Shown one piece after another: positions 1-8,639 of a stretch of 64,000 nucleotides of DNA (its first letter is position 1; each line of letters starts with the position of its first letter). Made by a program: the position numbers and the translations under genes. The stretch comes from Rhodanobacter_A agri (lineage in GTDB: Bacteria; Pseudomonadota; Gammaproteobacteria; Xanthomonadales; Rhodanobacteraceae). The notes under the pieces were generated by a model, which did not search any database, was not told where the DNA came from, and saw nothing but the letters and a program-made list of their open reading frames with translations. The DNA lies in assembly GCF_044904705.1 (NCBI RefSeq), contig NZ_JADIKL010000013.1:1-64000 (forward strand). Reading direction: 5' to 3'.

Positions 1-70
1 CGGGCGTACCGTCCTCGGCTTGCTTGAGCACGGCGATGATCTGGCTATCGCTGAATCGGGACTTCTTCAT
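1..70 (-). CDS. IS3-family transposase OrfA, N-terminal fragment cut by the window edge
   Basis: Translation from ATG at 70 begins MKKSRFSDSQIIAVLKQAE, the characteristic opening of the small OrfA (helix-turn-helix, InsE/IS911-like) of many IS3-family elements in Xanthomonadales and Burkholderiales. OrfA binds the IS ends and is normally joined to the DDE integrase OrfB by programmed frameshifting. A strong ribosome binding site, GAGGAGG, sits just upstream of the ATG. Only 23 residues are visible. It shows that a mobile element borders the low-GC operon that follows. Confidence 0.8.
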   Translation of the reverse strand, partial: MKKSRFSDSQIIAVLKQAEDGTP

Positions 71-140
71 GGAACCTCCTCGGGAAAGATTACGAGAAAA
101 TTCCACTTTCAGCGTCTGCTAATTTACGGGGGGATTACCA
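1..140 (-). mobile_element. IS3-family insertion sequence, one end (partial)
   Basis: The minus strand carries the first 23 codons of an IS3-type OrfA and about 70 bp of leader. The element appears to end near position 140, where the minus strand reads TGGTAATCCCCCCG, resembling the TG..CCCC-rich tips of IS3-family elements. The rest of the element lies outside the window, so the opposite inverted repeat and any target duplication cannot be checked. The exact end is an estimate. Confidence 0.6.
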
Positions 141-308
141 TTCGAGCGACGTGCCGTATTGAGTCCAAGCGCGAACCTGCCGGGCCGCTTCGCCAAGGTG
201 TGCCCGGCAGAGCCCATGGCCAGACCTGAAAATCCCAAAGTCAACCGGCGAAGGAGGCTCGCAAACGAGGAAATTGACCCATGATTGCGGCCTAATTGCC
301 TCCGCCCA
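141..308. other. Spacer between the IS end and the low-GC operon
   Basis: These 168 bases hold no coding region I can support. They sit between the putative IS tip and the stop codon of the unknown protein gene. Composition is intermediate between the island and the chromosome, which would fit a junction or a decayed remnant. No convincing terminator hairpin with a T-run was seen for the upstream minus-strand operon. Confidence 0.4.
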
Positions 309-1706
309 TTATCGCGAACGTTTAGGTGTATTACGTCCTTTAGACGCACGCACACCCTTTTCCTCGCTGTAACCAACCCCTTTTAGGACGATCGAAATCT
401 CCGCTAGCAACTGCCGCGCAGTATCAAGCTTATCAACAACCACCGATGACGGATCATCTGAAACATCATTAGGAAACGAAATCCTCCGCTGACTATCCTC
501 CCCTCCAGAATATTCGGCCGCCTTCTCTTGCTTCAACGCGAACCGAAAACTCGCCTCCAACGTCGGGCACAATTCGACAACGATTTCATTAGAATGCCCA
601 AGTCTCTTCGACATCATATCAATGCCCTGCCTCGAAATTACTAGCAGTTCATTGAGAGATATATCTGAGGATGGAATCTCTGAAAACTTAACGGCCTTCA
701 ATAAATCTCGACGGACCCTCAGACCGATTCCGCCATAACTGCGAAGCGCCTGCGACCGCCGCTGCAGCGCCGCAAAAAAACCGTACCAAAGCGCCACTCG
801 CTTGTCAGGAAAGCTCGCAAGCAGATTCATATGCTCAAAAGAACCGGGAGCAATCCGAGAAGCAAGAAGCGCGCAAAAAGCAACCTCCTCATCAGTTGGC
901 CGAGCCCTGGCGATCTCCATACTTGCTAGAGCTGCCTGCAAGTACGAACCGCGCTCCTCCCGAGCATAAGCATTTAACGTCTTCAGTGACGGAGACTCGC
1001 CAACCGGGGACTTTAGGTTCGCCCAAACGTCCTCAGACGGCTCGCCAAATTCTAGAATTTCATAGCAAACCGAACTCATAACTGTCGTAGGGGGCAGGCC
1101 AGAAAAAACCTCAGCAGCCACGCCAAACATCATGGTTGAAGCCGCACCAACGTCCCGCATTAGCCCAATGTTAGCGAATGGATTTACAACTTGCTGTACT
1201 CTGTACCAGCCCTCAACGCTAATGGGGAGAAAATGAGTTGCGCAGGCAAAAAGGCTCCGGCCGAACGTAAAGGAAAGCGACCGCCTACAAGCCGCCGGCC
1301 CAATGTCGGAGACCCGCAAATTTCCGTTCGATAAAATTGCAACCTCAGCCAACGACATTCCAACCAATCCGTCCAAGACCTCGCTTCTTCCAGAAGACTT
1401 ATGGGTAGCCAAGGCACGAAAATCGATCTCAGAAACTACACGACAGAACGACGAAAATGGAGAGGGCAGCTGTGGAGTTGAAGCAAGTAACGCAAGCGTC
1501 TCGACTACTTTCGCGTCCGGCACGACCAGTAGCACAGGGAACTCATTACTAGCGACAGGATTGGACCTCCAAAAGACCAAAAACTGATCGTCATCCAAGG
1601 AGGAATTAGCATCGAGCTCGATGTTATCGCAACGCTCGACCTTGGCTACGACATCAACAAGAAGTGATTCCAATAGTTCGCGTCTATTTAGGCGTGCTTT
1701 CCACAT
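309..1706 (-). CDS. Unknown 465-aa protein, third gene of a kinase-helicase operon
   Basis: I do not recognise this protein. It has no signal peptide, no obvious transmembrane segment, no P-loop and no cysteine/histidine metal cluster. The N-terminal third looks like a mixed alpha/beta domain, the middle is alternately hydrophobic and probably helical, and the last 40 residues are polar and end in a very basic tail (RASKGRNTPKRSR). The start ATG lies 2 bases after the helicase stop, with AAGGA about 6 bases upstream inside the helicase's last codons, so the two are translationally coupled. Codon use is A/T-rich like the two upstream genes and unlike the rest of the window. In an island with a kinase and a helicase it could be the effector or a substrate of the kinase, but that is inference. 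Confidence 0.75.
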   Translation of the reverse strand: MWKARLNRRELLESLLVDVVAKVERCDNIELDANSSLDDDQFLVFWRSNPVASNEFPVLLVVPDAKVVETLALLASTPQLPSPFSSFCRVVSEIDFRALATHKSSGRSEVLDGLVGMSLAEVAILSNGNLRVSDIGPAACRRSLSFTFGRSLFACATHFLPISVEGWYRVQQVVNPFANIGLMRDVGAASTMMFGVAAEVFSGLPPTTVMSSVCYEILEFGEPSEDVWANLKSPVGESPSLKTLNAYAREERGSYLQAALASMEIARARPTDEEVAFCALLASRIAPGSFEHMNLLASFPDKRVALWYGFFAALQRRSQALRSYGGIGLRVRRDLLKAVKFSEIPSSDISLNELLVISRQGIDMMSKRLGHSNEIVVELCPTLEASFRFALKQEKAAEYSGGEDSQRRISFPNDVSDDPSSVVVDKLDTARQLLAEISIVLKGVGYSEEKGVRASKGRNTPKRSR

Positions 1707-1708
1707 AA

Positions 1709-2860
1709 CTATTCCTTACCAAAGATCATTGCTTTGGAAATTGACTTCTTTAGTGGATCAAAAATCCGCATCGCAGCATCAAGATATCCGGGAACCTTTT
1801 TCTCGTAATACAGCGTGAGCGAAGTTTTAGCCCTAGTAACTGCCGTGAAGGCCAGCCTCCTTTGACCTGCTCCAGTAGAAGAAATAAAGTCCAAGCCGGC
1901 GAGATGTACCGCCCTAAACTCAAGACCCTTGGAAGAAGATATTGTTGTGAGCCAAATGTGGCAGTTAGGGTCAAATCCAGGTTCGTTACAACGAGTCACC
2001 TCACCCGCCAATGGCGAATGCATTAGATATCCGTAAATTTCATCAAGCTCCTGCCTTCGCGGGCACAGGACTCCAATAACGTCCTCAGGATAGGCCACAC
2101 GCTGATCATTGAGCTGAGAAGCAATGGCCGCAGCTTGACCTTCGATATCCAAACCCTTTCTGACTAAAACAGAGGAAGGATATTCAGCCTCATCATAGTG
2201 AGAATGCTGCGTCATCGATGTGTAGTTCGCTTTGCCTTGCATGATTGCGTCTGCAGCGCGACATATCTGCCTGCCATTGCGGAAGTGATACTTGAGCTGA
2301 CGACACTCATCGACGCTAGCCTTAAGTTCCTGAGTGCAGTCATCGCCATCAAATATTTTCTGTTTTGAATCACTGGCGGCGGTAATAGTAGAAGTCAACT
2401 TCCTCAAAAGCTTGATCTCATCAGGAACGTAGTCTTGCGCCTCATCAAGAAAGAGTCCTTGATACACTGCGCCCAACTCTCCTTTCTCACTTAACTTTGA
2501 AATACCCAATCTGCGCGCATCCCTCGATTGCACAAAGGACATGCCTTTCGTGTCGACTGGCACACCGTTCTCCGCAAGGACAAAACCGAATAGCCTAGAA
2601 TGCGTCGTCACTCTGTCTCGAGGAAACTTGTAAACATCGCCACCTAGTTGGATAAAATCCCGCAATACAGATCCAAACACCACTACGTTGATATTGGGCT
2701 GATCAGCTAGAAACATGTAGTTGGCGCGCAGCAAGAGAAGATTTGTCTTTCCACTCCCGGGCGGCCCCTGAATTAGCAGACTTCTATCTAGCGGCAGATC
2801 CAGAATTTCGATCTGCTCCTCAATTAACTCTGAAGGATCCTTCCACCATACACCACTCAT
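1709..2860 (-). CDS. Compact UvrD/PcrA-like superfamily 1 helicase (383 aa)
   Basis: A minimal SF1 motor. Visible motifs in order: Walker A GPPGSGKT (residues 32-39), Walker B DEAQD (139-143), a motif III-like DGDDCTQ (171-177), motif IV-like YHFRNGRQI (191-199), motif V TISSSKGLEF (306-315) and motif VI TAVTRAKTSL (339-348) carrying the arginine finger. UvrD proper is about 720 residues; the large 1B/2B insertions are absent, so this may be a translocase or nucleic-acid sensor rather than a processive repair helicase. No nuclease domain is attached. It is the middle gene of the operon: 22 bases after the kinase stop, with a purine-rich Shine-Dalgarno just before its ATG, and 2 bases before the unknown third gene. 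Low GC suggests joint horizontal acquisition. Confidence 0.9.
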   Translation of the reverse strand: MSGVWWKDPSELIEEQIEILDLPLDRSLLIQGPPGSGKTNLLLLRANYMFLADQPNINVVVFGSVLRDFIQLGGDVYKFPRDRVTTHSRLFGFVLAENGVPVDTKGMSFVQSRDARRLGISKLSEKGELGAVYQGLFLDEAQDYVPDEIKLLRKLTSTITAASDSKQKIFDGDDCTQELKASVDECRQLKYHFRNGRQICRAADAIMQGKANYTSMTQHSHYDEAEYPSSVLVRKGLDIEGQAAAIASQLNDQRVAYPEDVIGVLCPRRQELDEIYGYLMHSPLAGEVTRCNEPGFDPNCHIWLTTISSSKGLEFRAVHLAGLDFISSTGAGQRRLAFTAVTRAKTSLTLYYEKKVPGYLDAAMRIFDPLKKSISKAMIFGKE

Positions 2861-2882
2861 ACCCCCCTCCCCCTAACACAAG

Positions 2883-4247
2883 TTAACCTAAATCTAAAGC
2901 CTCGTACGCTTTTTCCAGCGTAGAAAGAAGAAATTCCTCTATCCGCGGGCTCGCGATCACATCGTTGAGCAGACCCAATACTATTACCTCATCGACCACC
3001 AGCATTAACTTCTCTCCTGATACACCGACCGTAGACGATTGTCCTGACAGCCGATATACGGGATCGCCGTTATTATGATCTATAAGACTCATATCCAAGA
3101 CGATATCGATGCCCGTCGGCAGCCCTATAGATTTGTCGCTCTCAAAGCTTACAATACTGGAAAAAGAACTAGTCTCAGCGGAAACGCGATGCTGGATGGT
3201 GTGAAGAGGAAAACACTTCAAAGTAGATAGAAGGACGGCAATTTTTATATCTAATGCGCTACTTACTTCTTCTAGCGTTTGCTTGAGGAGGCGCCAGCCT
3301 TCTCCATCTGCGAGCCCAGACTCCATATTTACCTCTTGATGGTAGCGCTGCCGCAGTTTGATTTTTTCATGCAAAGCCAACGCCTTTGGTGCACCATCCT
3401 CTCCGGGAATAAAGCTGCTCCACGTAACTAGCTCTAGACGGGTCTTCGGAGATTTAACCAAACTATGCTTGCAGGTGGCTGTTAATTCTGCGTCCATCCC
3501 GTGAACCTGAGGTAGCACTTTTTGTACCGCCTCGACTAAAACGGGGTAAGGCTCTGAATACTCGTGAAATAGCTCAACCTTCATCAGAAGATCATGTAGA
3601 ACAGCACCAATTTGATGGAACGATATCGCTCTCCATCCATCGGGCGTATCCTCCTCCTCGCGCCTGAGGAACTCTGGAGAACTATAACGTAGCGTACCTA
3701 TAAAAGGGCGCGCATTCACATCCGTTAAGTCCGCAAGACCAAATGGACGAATTACGCCAAGATCTAGTAGCTTCGCACGTGTGTAGTCTGCGTTTACGGC
3801 TATATTTTCCGGCTTAATATCTCGATGAACTAACGCTCTATTTTCCAAAAACCTGGCCGCGAGAGCGACGTCGCGAATTATGATTTTGATCGACTCATCA
3901 GGAACGTCAAGTAACGCATCTTTCAGATTTCTCCAATCTAGCTCTTCCATAACCACGAAAAGATGGCCGGTATCTTCGCAAACCCCTCCGCCTAGAATTT
4001 CAACGAGGTTCTCGTGCCTAATGCCGACCAAACTTGTTTCGCGCCGTATTCGTTCTAATTGCACTTCCCGACCAAATCGTTCTATCAGTTCGGGATGGAA
4101 AACTTTTATTGCTCCGCGCACTCCATTCCGTTGAGACGCCATGACAACAGCGGATTTTCCATGACCGTGAAAGCCGTCGATGCTCCAGCCACCGACAGTT
4201 CTTCCGACCAGTGAATCCCTAAGTGCATCTGCCTGTGCTCGATCCAT
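2883..4247 (-). CDS. Ser/Thr protein kinase with an unknown C-terminal domain (454 aa)
   Basis: Hanks-type kinase domain over about residues 18-270: degenerate glycine loop GFHGHGKSAVV (25-35), the ATP-anchoring lysine in GAIKVF (K48), HRDIKPENI (141-149, catalytic D143), DLG in place of DFG (162-164), and an activation segment ending in YSSPE (188-192). All catalytic residues are present, so it should be active. There is no transmembrane segment and no PASTA repeats, unlike PknB-type housekeeping kinases, so it is cytosolic. The last ~180 residues match nothing I know and may sense a trigger or bind the partner proteins. It is the first gene of the three-gene operon, with AAAGG upstream of its ATG. 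Its start lies only 82 bases from the hutU stop, but the base composition changes sharply there, so it is probably not part of the hut transcript. Confidence 0.9.
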   Translation of the reverse strand: MDRAQADALRDSLVGRTVGGWSIDGFHGHGKSAVVMASQRNGVRGAIKVFHPELIERFGREVQLERIRRETSLVGIRHENLVEILGGGVCEDTGHLFVVMEELDWRNLKDALLDVPDESIKIIIRDVALAARFLENRALVHRDIKPENIAVNADYTRAKLLDLGVIRPFGLADLTDVNARPFIGTLRYSSPEFLRREEEDTPDGWRAISFHQIGAVLHDLLMKVELFHEYSEPYPVLVEAVQKVLPQVHGMDAELTATCKHSLVKSPKTRLELVTWSSFIPGEDGAPKALALHEKIKLRQRYHQEVNMESGLADGEGWRLLKQTLEEVSSALDIKIAVLLSTLKCFPLHTIQHRVSAETSSFSSIVSFESDKSIGLPTGIDIVLDMSLIDHNNGDPVYRLSGQSSTVGVSGEKLMLVVDEVIVLGLLNDVIASPRIEEFLLSTLEKAYEALDLG

Positions 4248-4329
4248 GACTGTACCTTTATGTACTTTGGGCTACTAACTAAGGTTCCTTTGCAGATTTA
4301 GCGCAACTGCACCCGCGCCAATACAAGAG

Positions 4330-6000
<1,671 letters not shown>

Positions 6001-6082
6001 GGCGATCTCGGGGAGCCGGTGAAAACCCGATTGTGGCGAGCGCCATGCCGGACGGCAAACCGCAGTGCGGCATCGCGGCCGC

Positions 6083-6658
6083 TCAGCCCGATTTGCTGCG
6101 CCGGTAGTAACGCTTGGCCTTGTCGCGGCTGCCGCAGTCGGCCATGTCGCACCAGCGGCGCTGGCCGTTGCGGGTCTGGTCCTCGAACAGCCAGTCGCAG
6201 GACGGGCAATAGCGCAGCCGCTCGCGCTGCCCGGCGGTCACCAGGTCCGCGGCATCGAGCAGCACGGGCGCCAACGCATCGTGGATCGTGACGGGCGCGA
6301 TCCAGCGCCAGCCGAGGCTATCCGGATCGATGACCCGACGGCCACTGGCGTCGCCGATCGCCTCGCTCAGCCGCGCCACCGCAGCGGCGGATGGCGATTC
6401 GCCGTGCGCCATCGGCCTCAGCACCGCGGCCAGCAGGCTGCGCACGTCGTGCACGGCGGCCACGTCCACCTCGTCGGCAGGCGCCGGCAGGCCCACGGCG
6501 CGGAGCCAGCCGCGGATGTTCCGGGGCGAATCCAGCCAATCGTGGGCACGCGGCGTATCCGGCCAGCTGATGGTGTTGACCAGGTCGAGCGGCAGTCTCC
6601 CGCCGACCAGTTTGTAGGTTCCCCGGTAGGCGCCGGGGTCGAGGTCGATCGCGTCCAT
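6083..6658 (-). CDS. CGNR zinc-finger / ABATE-domain putative transcriptional regulator
   Basis: A 191-aa protein with an N-terminal ABATE-like domain opening with GGRLPLDLVNT (19-29) and a C-terminal treble-clef finger with cysteines at C151, C154, C170 and C175 in the pattern CPSC...WCDMADCGSRDKAKRYY. In the family the fourth cysteine sits in CGNR; here it is CGSR. Members are presumed DNA-binding regulators of efflux or stress genes. It is transcribed divergently from a DMT exporter, and the 65-base spacer holds two inverted repeats over a sigma70 promoter, so it may regulate that exporter and itself. It precedes hutU on the same strand by 82 bases. Confidence 0.85.
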   Translation of the reverse strand: MDAIDLDPGAYRGTYKLVGGRLPLDLVNTISWPDTPRAHDWLDSPRNIRGWLRAVGLPAPADEVDVAAVHDVRSLLAAVLRPMAHGESPSAAAVARLSEAIGDASGRRVIDPDSLGWRWIAPVTIHDALAPVLLDAADLVTAGQRERLRYCPSCDWLFEDQTRNGQRRWCDMADCGSRDKAKRYYRRSKSG

Positions 6659-6674
6659 GGCGGCAATTTACCAC

Positions 6675-6687
6675 CAAACGACGTTTG
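6675..6687. promoter_or_regulatory. 13-bp palindrome CAAACGACGTTTG, candidate operator
   Basis: Perfect 6-bp arms around a central A. It overlaps the -35 hexamer of the exporter promoter and lies just ahead of the divergent CGNR gene. This is the expected position for a repressor site shared by both genes. The protein that binds is inferred from position only. Confidence 0.55.
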
Positions 6688-6713
6688 ACAGGTGAGTCAT
6701 GGGGGTCTATAAA
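6685..6713 (+). promoter_or_regulatory. Near-consensus sigma70 promoter of the DMT exporter gene
   Basis: TTGACA at 6685-6690, a 17-bp spacer, and TATAAA at 6708-6713. Transcription should start around 6719-6721, only 3-5 bases ahead of the ATG at 6724, predicting a leaderless or nearly leaderless mRNA. A second inverted repeat, GGTGAG (6691-6696) and CTCACC (6715-6720), flanks the spacer and -10 box. Confidence 0.7.
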
Positions 6714-6723
6714 TCTCACCATC

Positions 6724-7608
6724 ATGAACACACTTACTGGTAATAAAGAGTCCCGCGCGGGCAGCCGCGCCGACCGCGTCCCGCCGCATCTCTACTTCGT
6801 GGGGAGCGCGCTGTTCCATTACCTGGGCCCCTCGTTCGCGGTGCTGCTGTTTGCCCGGGTCCCGGTTCCCGGGGTCGCCTGGCTGCGCATCGCTTCGGCC
6901 GCGGCGGTGTTTGCGCTGTGGCGCAGGCCTTGGCGGGCATGGCGCGACATGGACGGCCACGAACGGCGGCTGATCCTGGCGCTGGGTGGCGTCCTCGCGG
7001 TCATGAATTACTGCTTCTACGAGGCCATCGCCGCGCTTCCGCTCGGCACGGTGGCCGCTATCGAATTCGTCGGGCCGGTGATGCTGGCCGCGGCCGGCGC
7101 GCGCCGGCCGCGCAACCTGGCGGCGCTCGCGCTGGCGGTGGCCGGCGTCTACCACCTCACCGCCCCGCTGTGGCGCGGGCAGCCGATGGCGTTCGTGTGG
7201 GCGTTCGCGAATGCCGGGCTGTTCATGCTCTACATCGTGCTGGCCCATCGCGTTGCCCGCACCAACCCGCGCACCAGTCCGATCGACCGGCTGGGCGCGG
7301 CCATGCTGGTCGCCGGCGTGGCGATCTCGCCGCTGGGCCTGGCCGATGCCTTGCCCGCGCTGCTCGATCCGGCGGCGCTGGCCGCGGGCATCGGCGTCGG
7401 CCTCAGCTCGTCGGTCATTCCCTATGTCTTCGACCAGCTGGCGATGCGCCGCCTGCCGCGCGCGACCTATGCCGTGTTCGTCGCCCTGCTCCCGGCGACG
7501 GCGGTGCTGGTCGGCATCGTGGTGCTGCGGCAGTGGCCTACCCAGGCGGAGTGGATCGGCGTGGCGCTGGTCGCCGTGGCCGTCGCCCTGCACCGCCCCT
7601 CGGACTAA
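6724..7608 (+). CDS. EamA/RhaT-family DMT exporter
   Basis: A 294-aa integral inner-membrane protein with about ten hydrophobic segments forming two EamA repeats, like RhtA/YdcZ-type amino acid or metabolite exporters (LGTVAAIEFVGPV in the first repeat is typical of the RhtA branch). The substrate is unknown. The ATG at 6724 is the only sensible start: an upstream TTG lies inside the -35 box, and no in-frame ATG follows before the first helices. It would be translated from a leaderless message. The aldo/keto reductase gene follows after 23 bases and is probably cotranscribed. Confidence 0.87.
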   Translation: MNTLTGNKESRAGSRADRVPPHLYFVGSALFHYLGPSFAVLLFARVPVPGVAWLRIASAAAVFALWRRPWRAWRDMDGHERRLILALGGVLAVMNYCFYEAIAALPLGTVAAIEFVGPVMLAAAGARRPRNLAALALAVAGVYHLTAPLWRGQPMAFVWAFANAGLFMLYIVLAHRVARTNPRTSPIDRLGAAMLVAGVAISPLGLADALPALLDPAALAAGIGVGLSSSVIPYVFDQLAMRRLPRATYAVFVALLPATAVLVGIVVLRQWPTQAEWIGVALVAVAVALHRPSD

Positions 7609-7631
7609 CCGGAACGCAGCAAGGCACCGAC

Positions 7632-8609
7632 ATGCACTACGTCAATCTGGGCCGCAGCGGCCTCAAGGTTTCCCGCATCTGCCTCGGCGCGATGAGTTAC
7701 GGCTCGTCGGCGGCCAAGCCCTGGATCCTCAACGAGCCGGAGGGCCGCCCGTTCATCCAGCGCGCGCTGGAACTCGGCATCAACTACTTCGATACGGCGG
7801 ACATGTACTCGGGGGGCGAGAGCGAGGGCGTGCTCGGCCGCGCGCTGCGCGACTTCGCGCGGCGGGACGAGGTGGTGGTCGCCACCAAGGTGTTCTACCC
7901 GACCGGCCGCGGCCCCAACGGCCGGGGGCTGTCGCGCAAGCACATCTTCGACGCGATCGACGGGTCGTTGCGGCGGCTGGGCATGGACTACGTGGACGTG
8001 TACCAGGTGCACCGCTGGGACGACGAAACGCCGATAGAGGAAACGCTGGAAGCGTTGGCCGATATCGTCAGGGCGGGCAAGGCGCGCTACATCGGCGCAT
8101 CGAGCATGTATGCATGGCAGTTCCAGAAGGCCTTGATGACCGCCGACCGGCACGGCTGGCCGCGCTTCGTCTCGATGCAGAACCACTACAACCTGGTCTA
8201 TCGCGAAGAGGAGCGCGAGATGCTGCCGCTGTGCCGCGCCGAAGGCATCGGCGTCGTGCCGTGGAGCCCGCTGGCGCGTGGCCTGCTGGCCGGCAGCCGG
8301 ACGCGCCATGGTGCGCGCACGACGCGCGCCGGCAGCGACGCATTCGCCGAAGACCTCTACGGTAGCGACGACGATTTCGCCGTCGCCGACGAAGTCTCGA
8401 AACTGGCCGCGGTACGCGGGCTGGCGCCGGCACAAATTGCGCTGGCGTGGCTGCTGCGCCAGCCCGGCGTCACCGCACCCATCGTCGGCGCCACCCGGAT
8501 GCCCCACCTCGAACAAGCCGTCGCATCGCTGGATGTGCAGCTGGACAACGAGGAGTGCCTGCAACTGGAAGCGCCTTACCAGCCGCATCGCGTGCTCGGG
8601 CACGCCTGA
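7632..8609 (+). CDS. Aldo/keto reductase
   Basis: A 325-aa NADPH-dependent oxidoreductase of the Tas/YghZ-like AKR class. It opens with LGRSGLKVSRICLGAMSYG and shows the catalytic tetrad: Asp and Tyr in NYFDTADMYSGGESE, Lys in VATKVF, and His in YQVHRWD. The (beta/alpha)8 barrel and the C-terminal cofactor region PIVGATRMPHLEQ are complete. It is cytoplasmic and probably reduces aldehydes or ketones; the substrate is unknown. It follows the DMT exporter closely, so they may form one detoxification unit. A GC-rich hairpin (8610-8627) lies directly after the stop. Confidence 0.92.
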   Translation: MHYVNLGRSGLKVSRICLGAMSYGSSAAKPWILNEPEGRPFIQRALELGINYFDTADMYSGGESEGVLGRALRDFARRDEVVVATKVFYPTGRGPNGRGLSRKHIFDAIDGSLRRLGMDYVDVYQVHRWDDETPIEETLEALADIVRAGKARYIGASSMYAWQFQKALMTADRHGWPRFVSMQNHYNLVYREEEREMLPLCRAEGIGVVPWSPLARGLLAGSRTRHGARTTRAGSDAFAEDLYGSDDDFAVADEVSKLAAVRGLAPAQIALAWLLRQPGVTAPIVGATRMPHLEQAVASLDVQLDNEECLQLEAPYQPHRVLGHA

Positions 8610-8627
8610 GCCGGCGCGGGCGCCGGC
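8610..8627. terminator. GC-rich hairpin between convergent genes
   Basis: Perfect inverted repeat GCCGGCGC-GG-GCGCCGGC immediately after the aldo/keto reductase stop and before the stop of the convergent lipase. No T-run follows, so it may work with Rho or only as an RNA 3'-end stabiliser. Confidence 0.45.
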
Positions 8628-8639
8628 AGCGGTGGGATC

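Noticed and set aside
119..376. Possible 85-aa minus-strand gene at the IS/operon junction
   Set aside because: Runs across the IS tip and into the unknown gene in another frame, has no ribosome binding site or recognisable sequence.
6685..6723. Upstream TTG start for the DMT exporter
   Set aside because: The TTG is part of the -35 hexamer of a near-consensus promoter, so it would not be transcribed from it.
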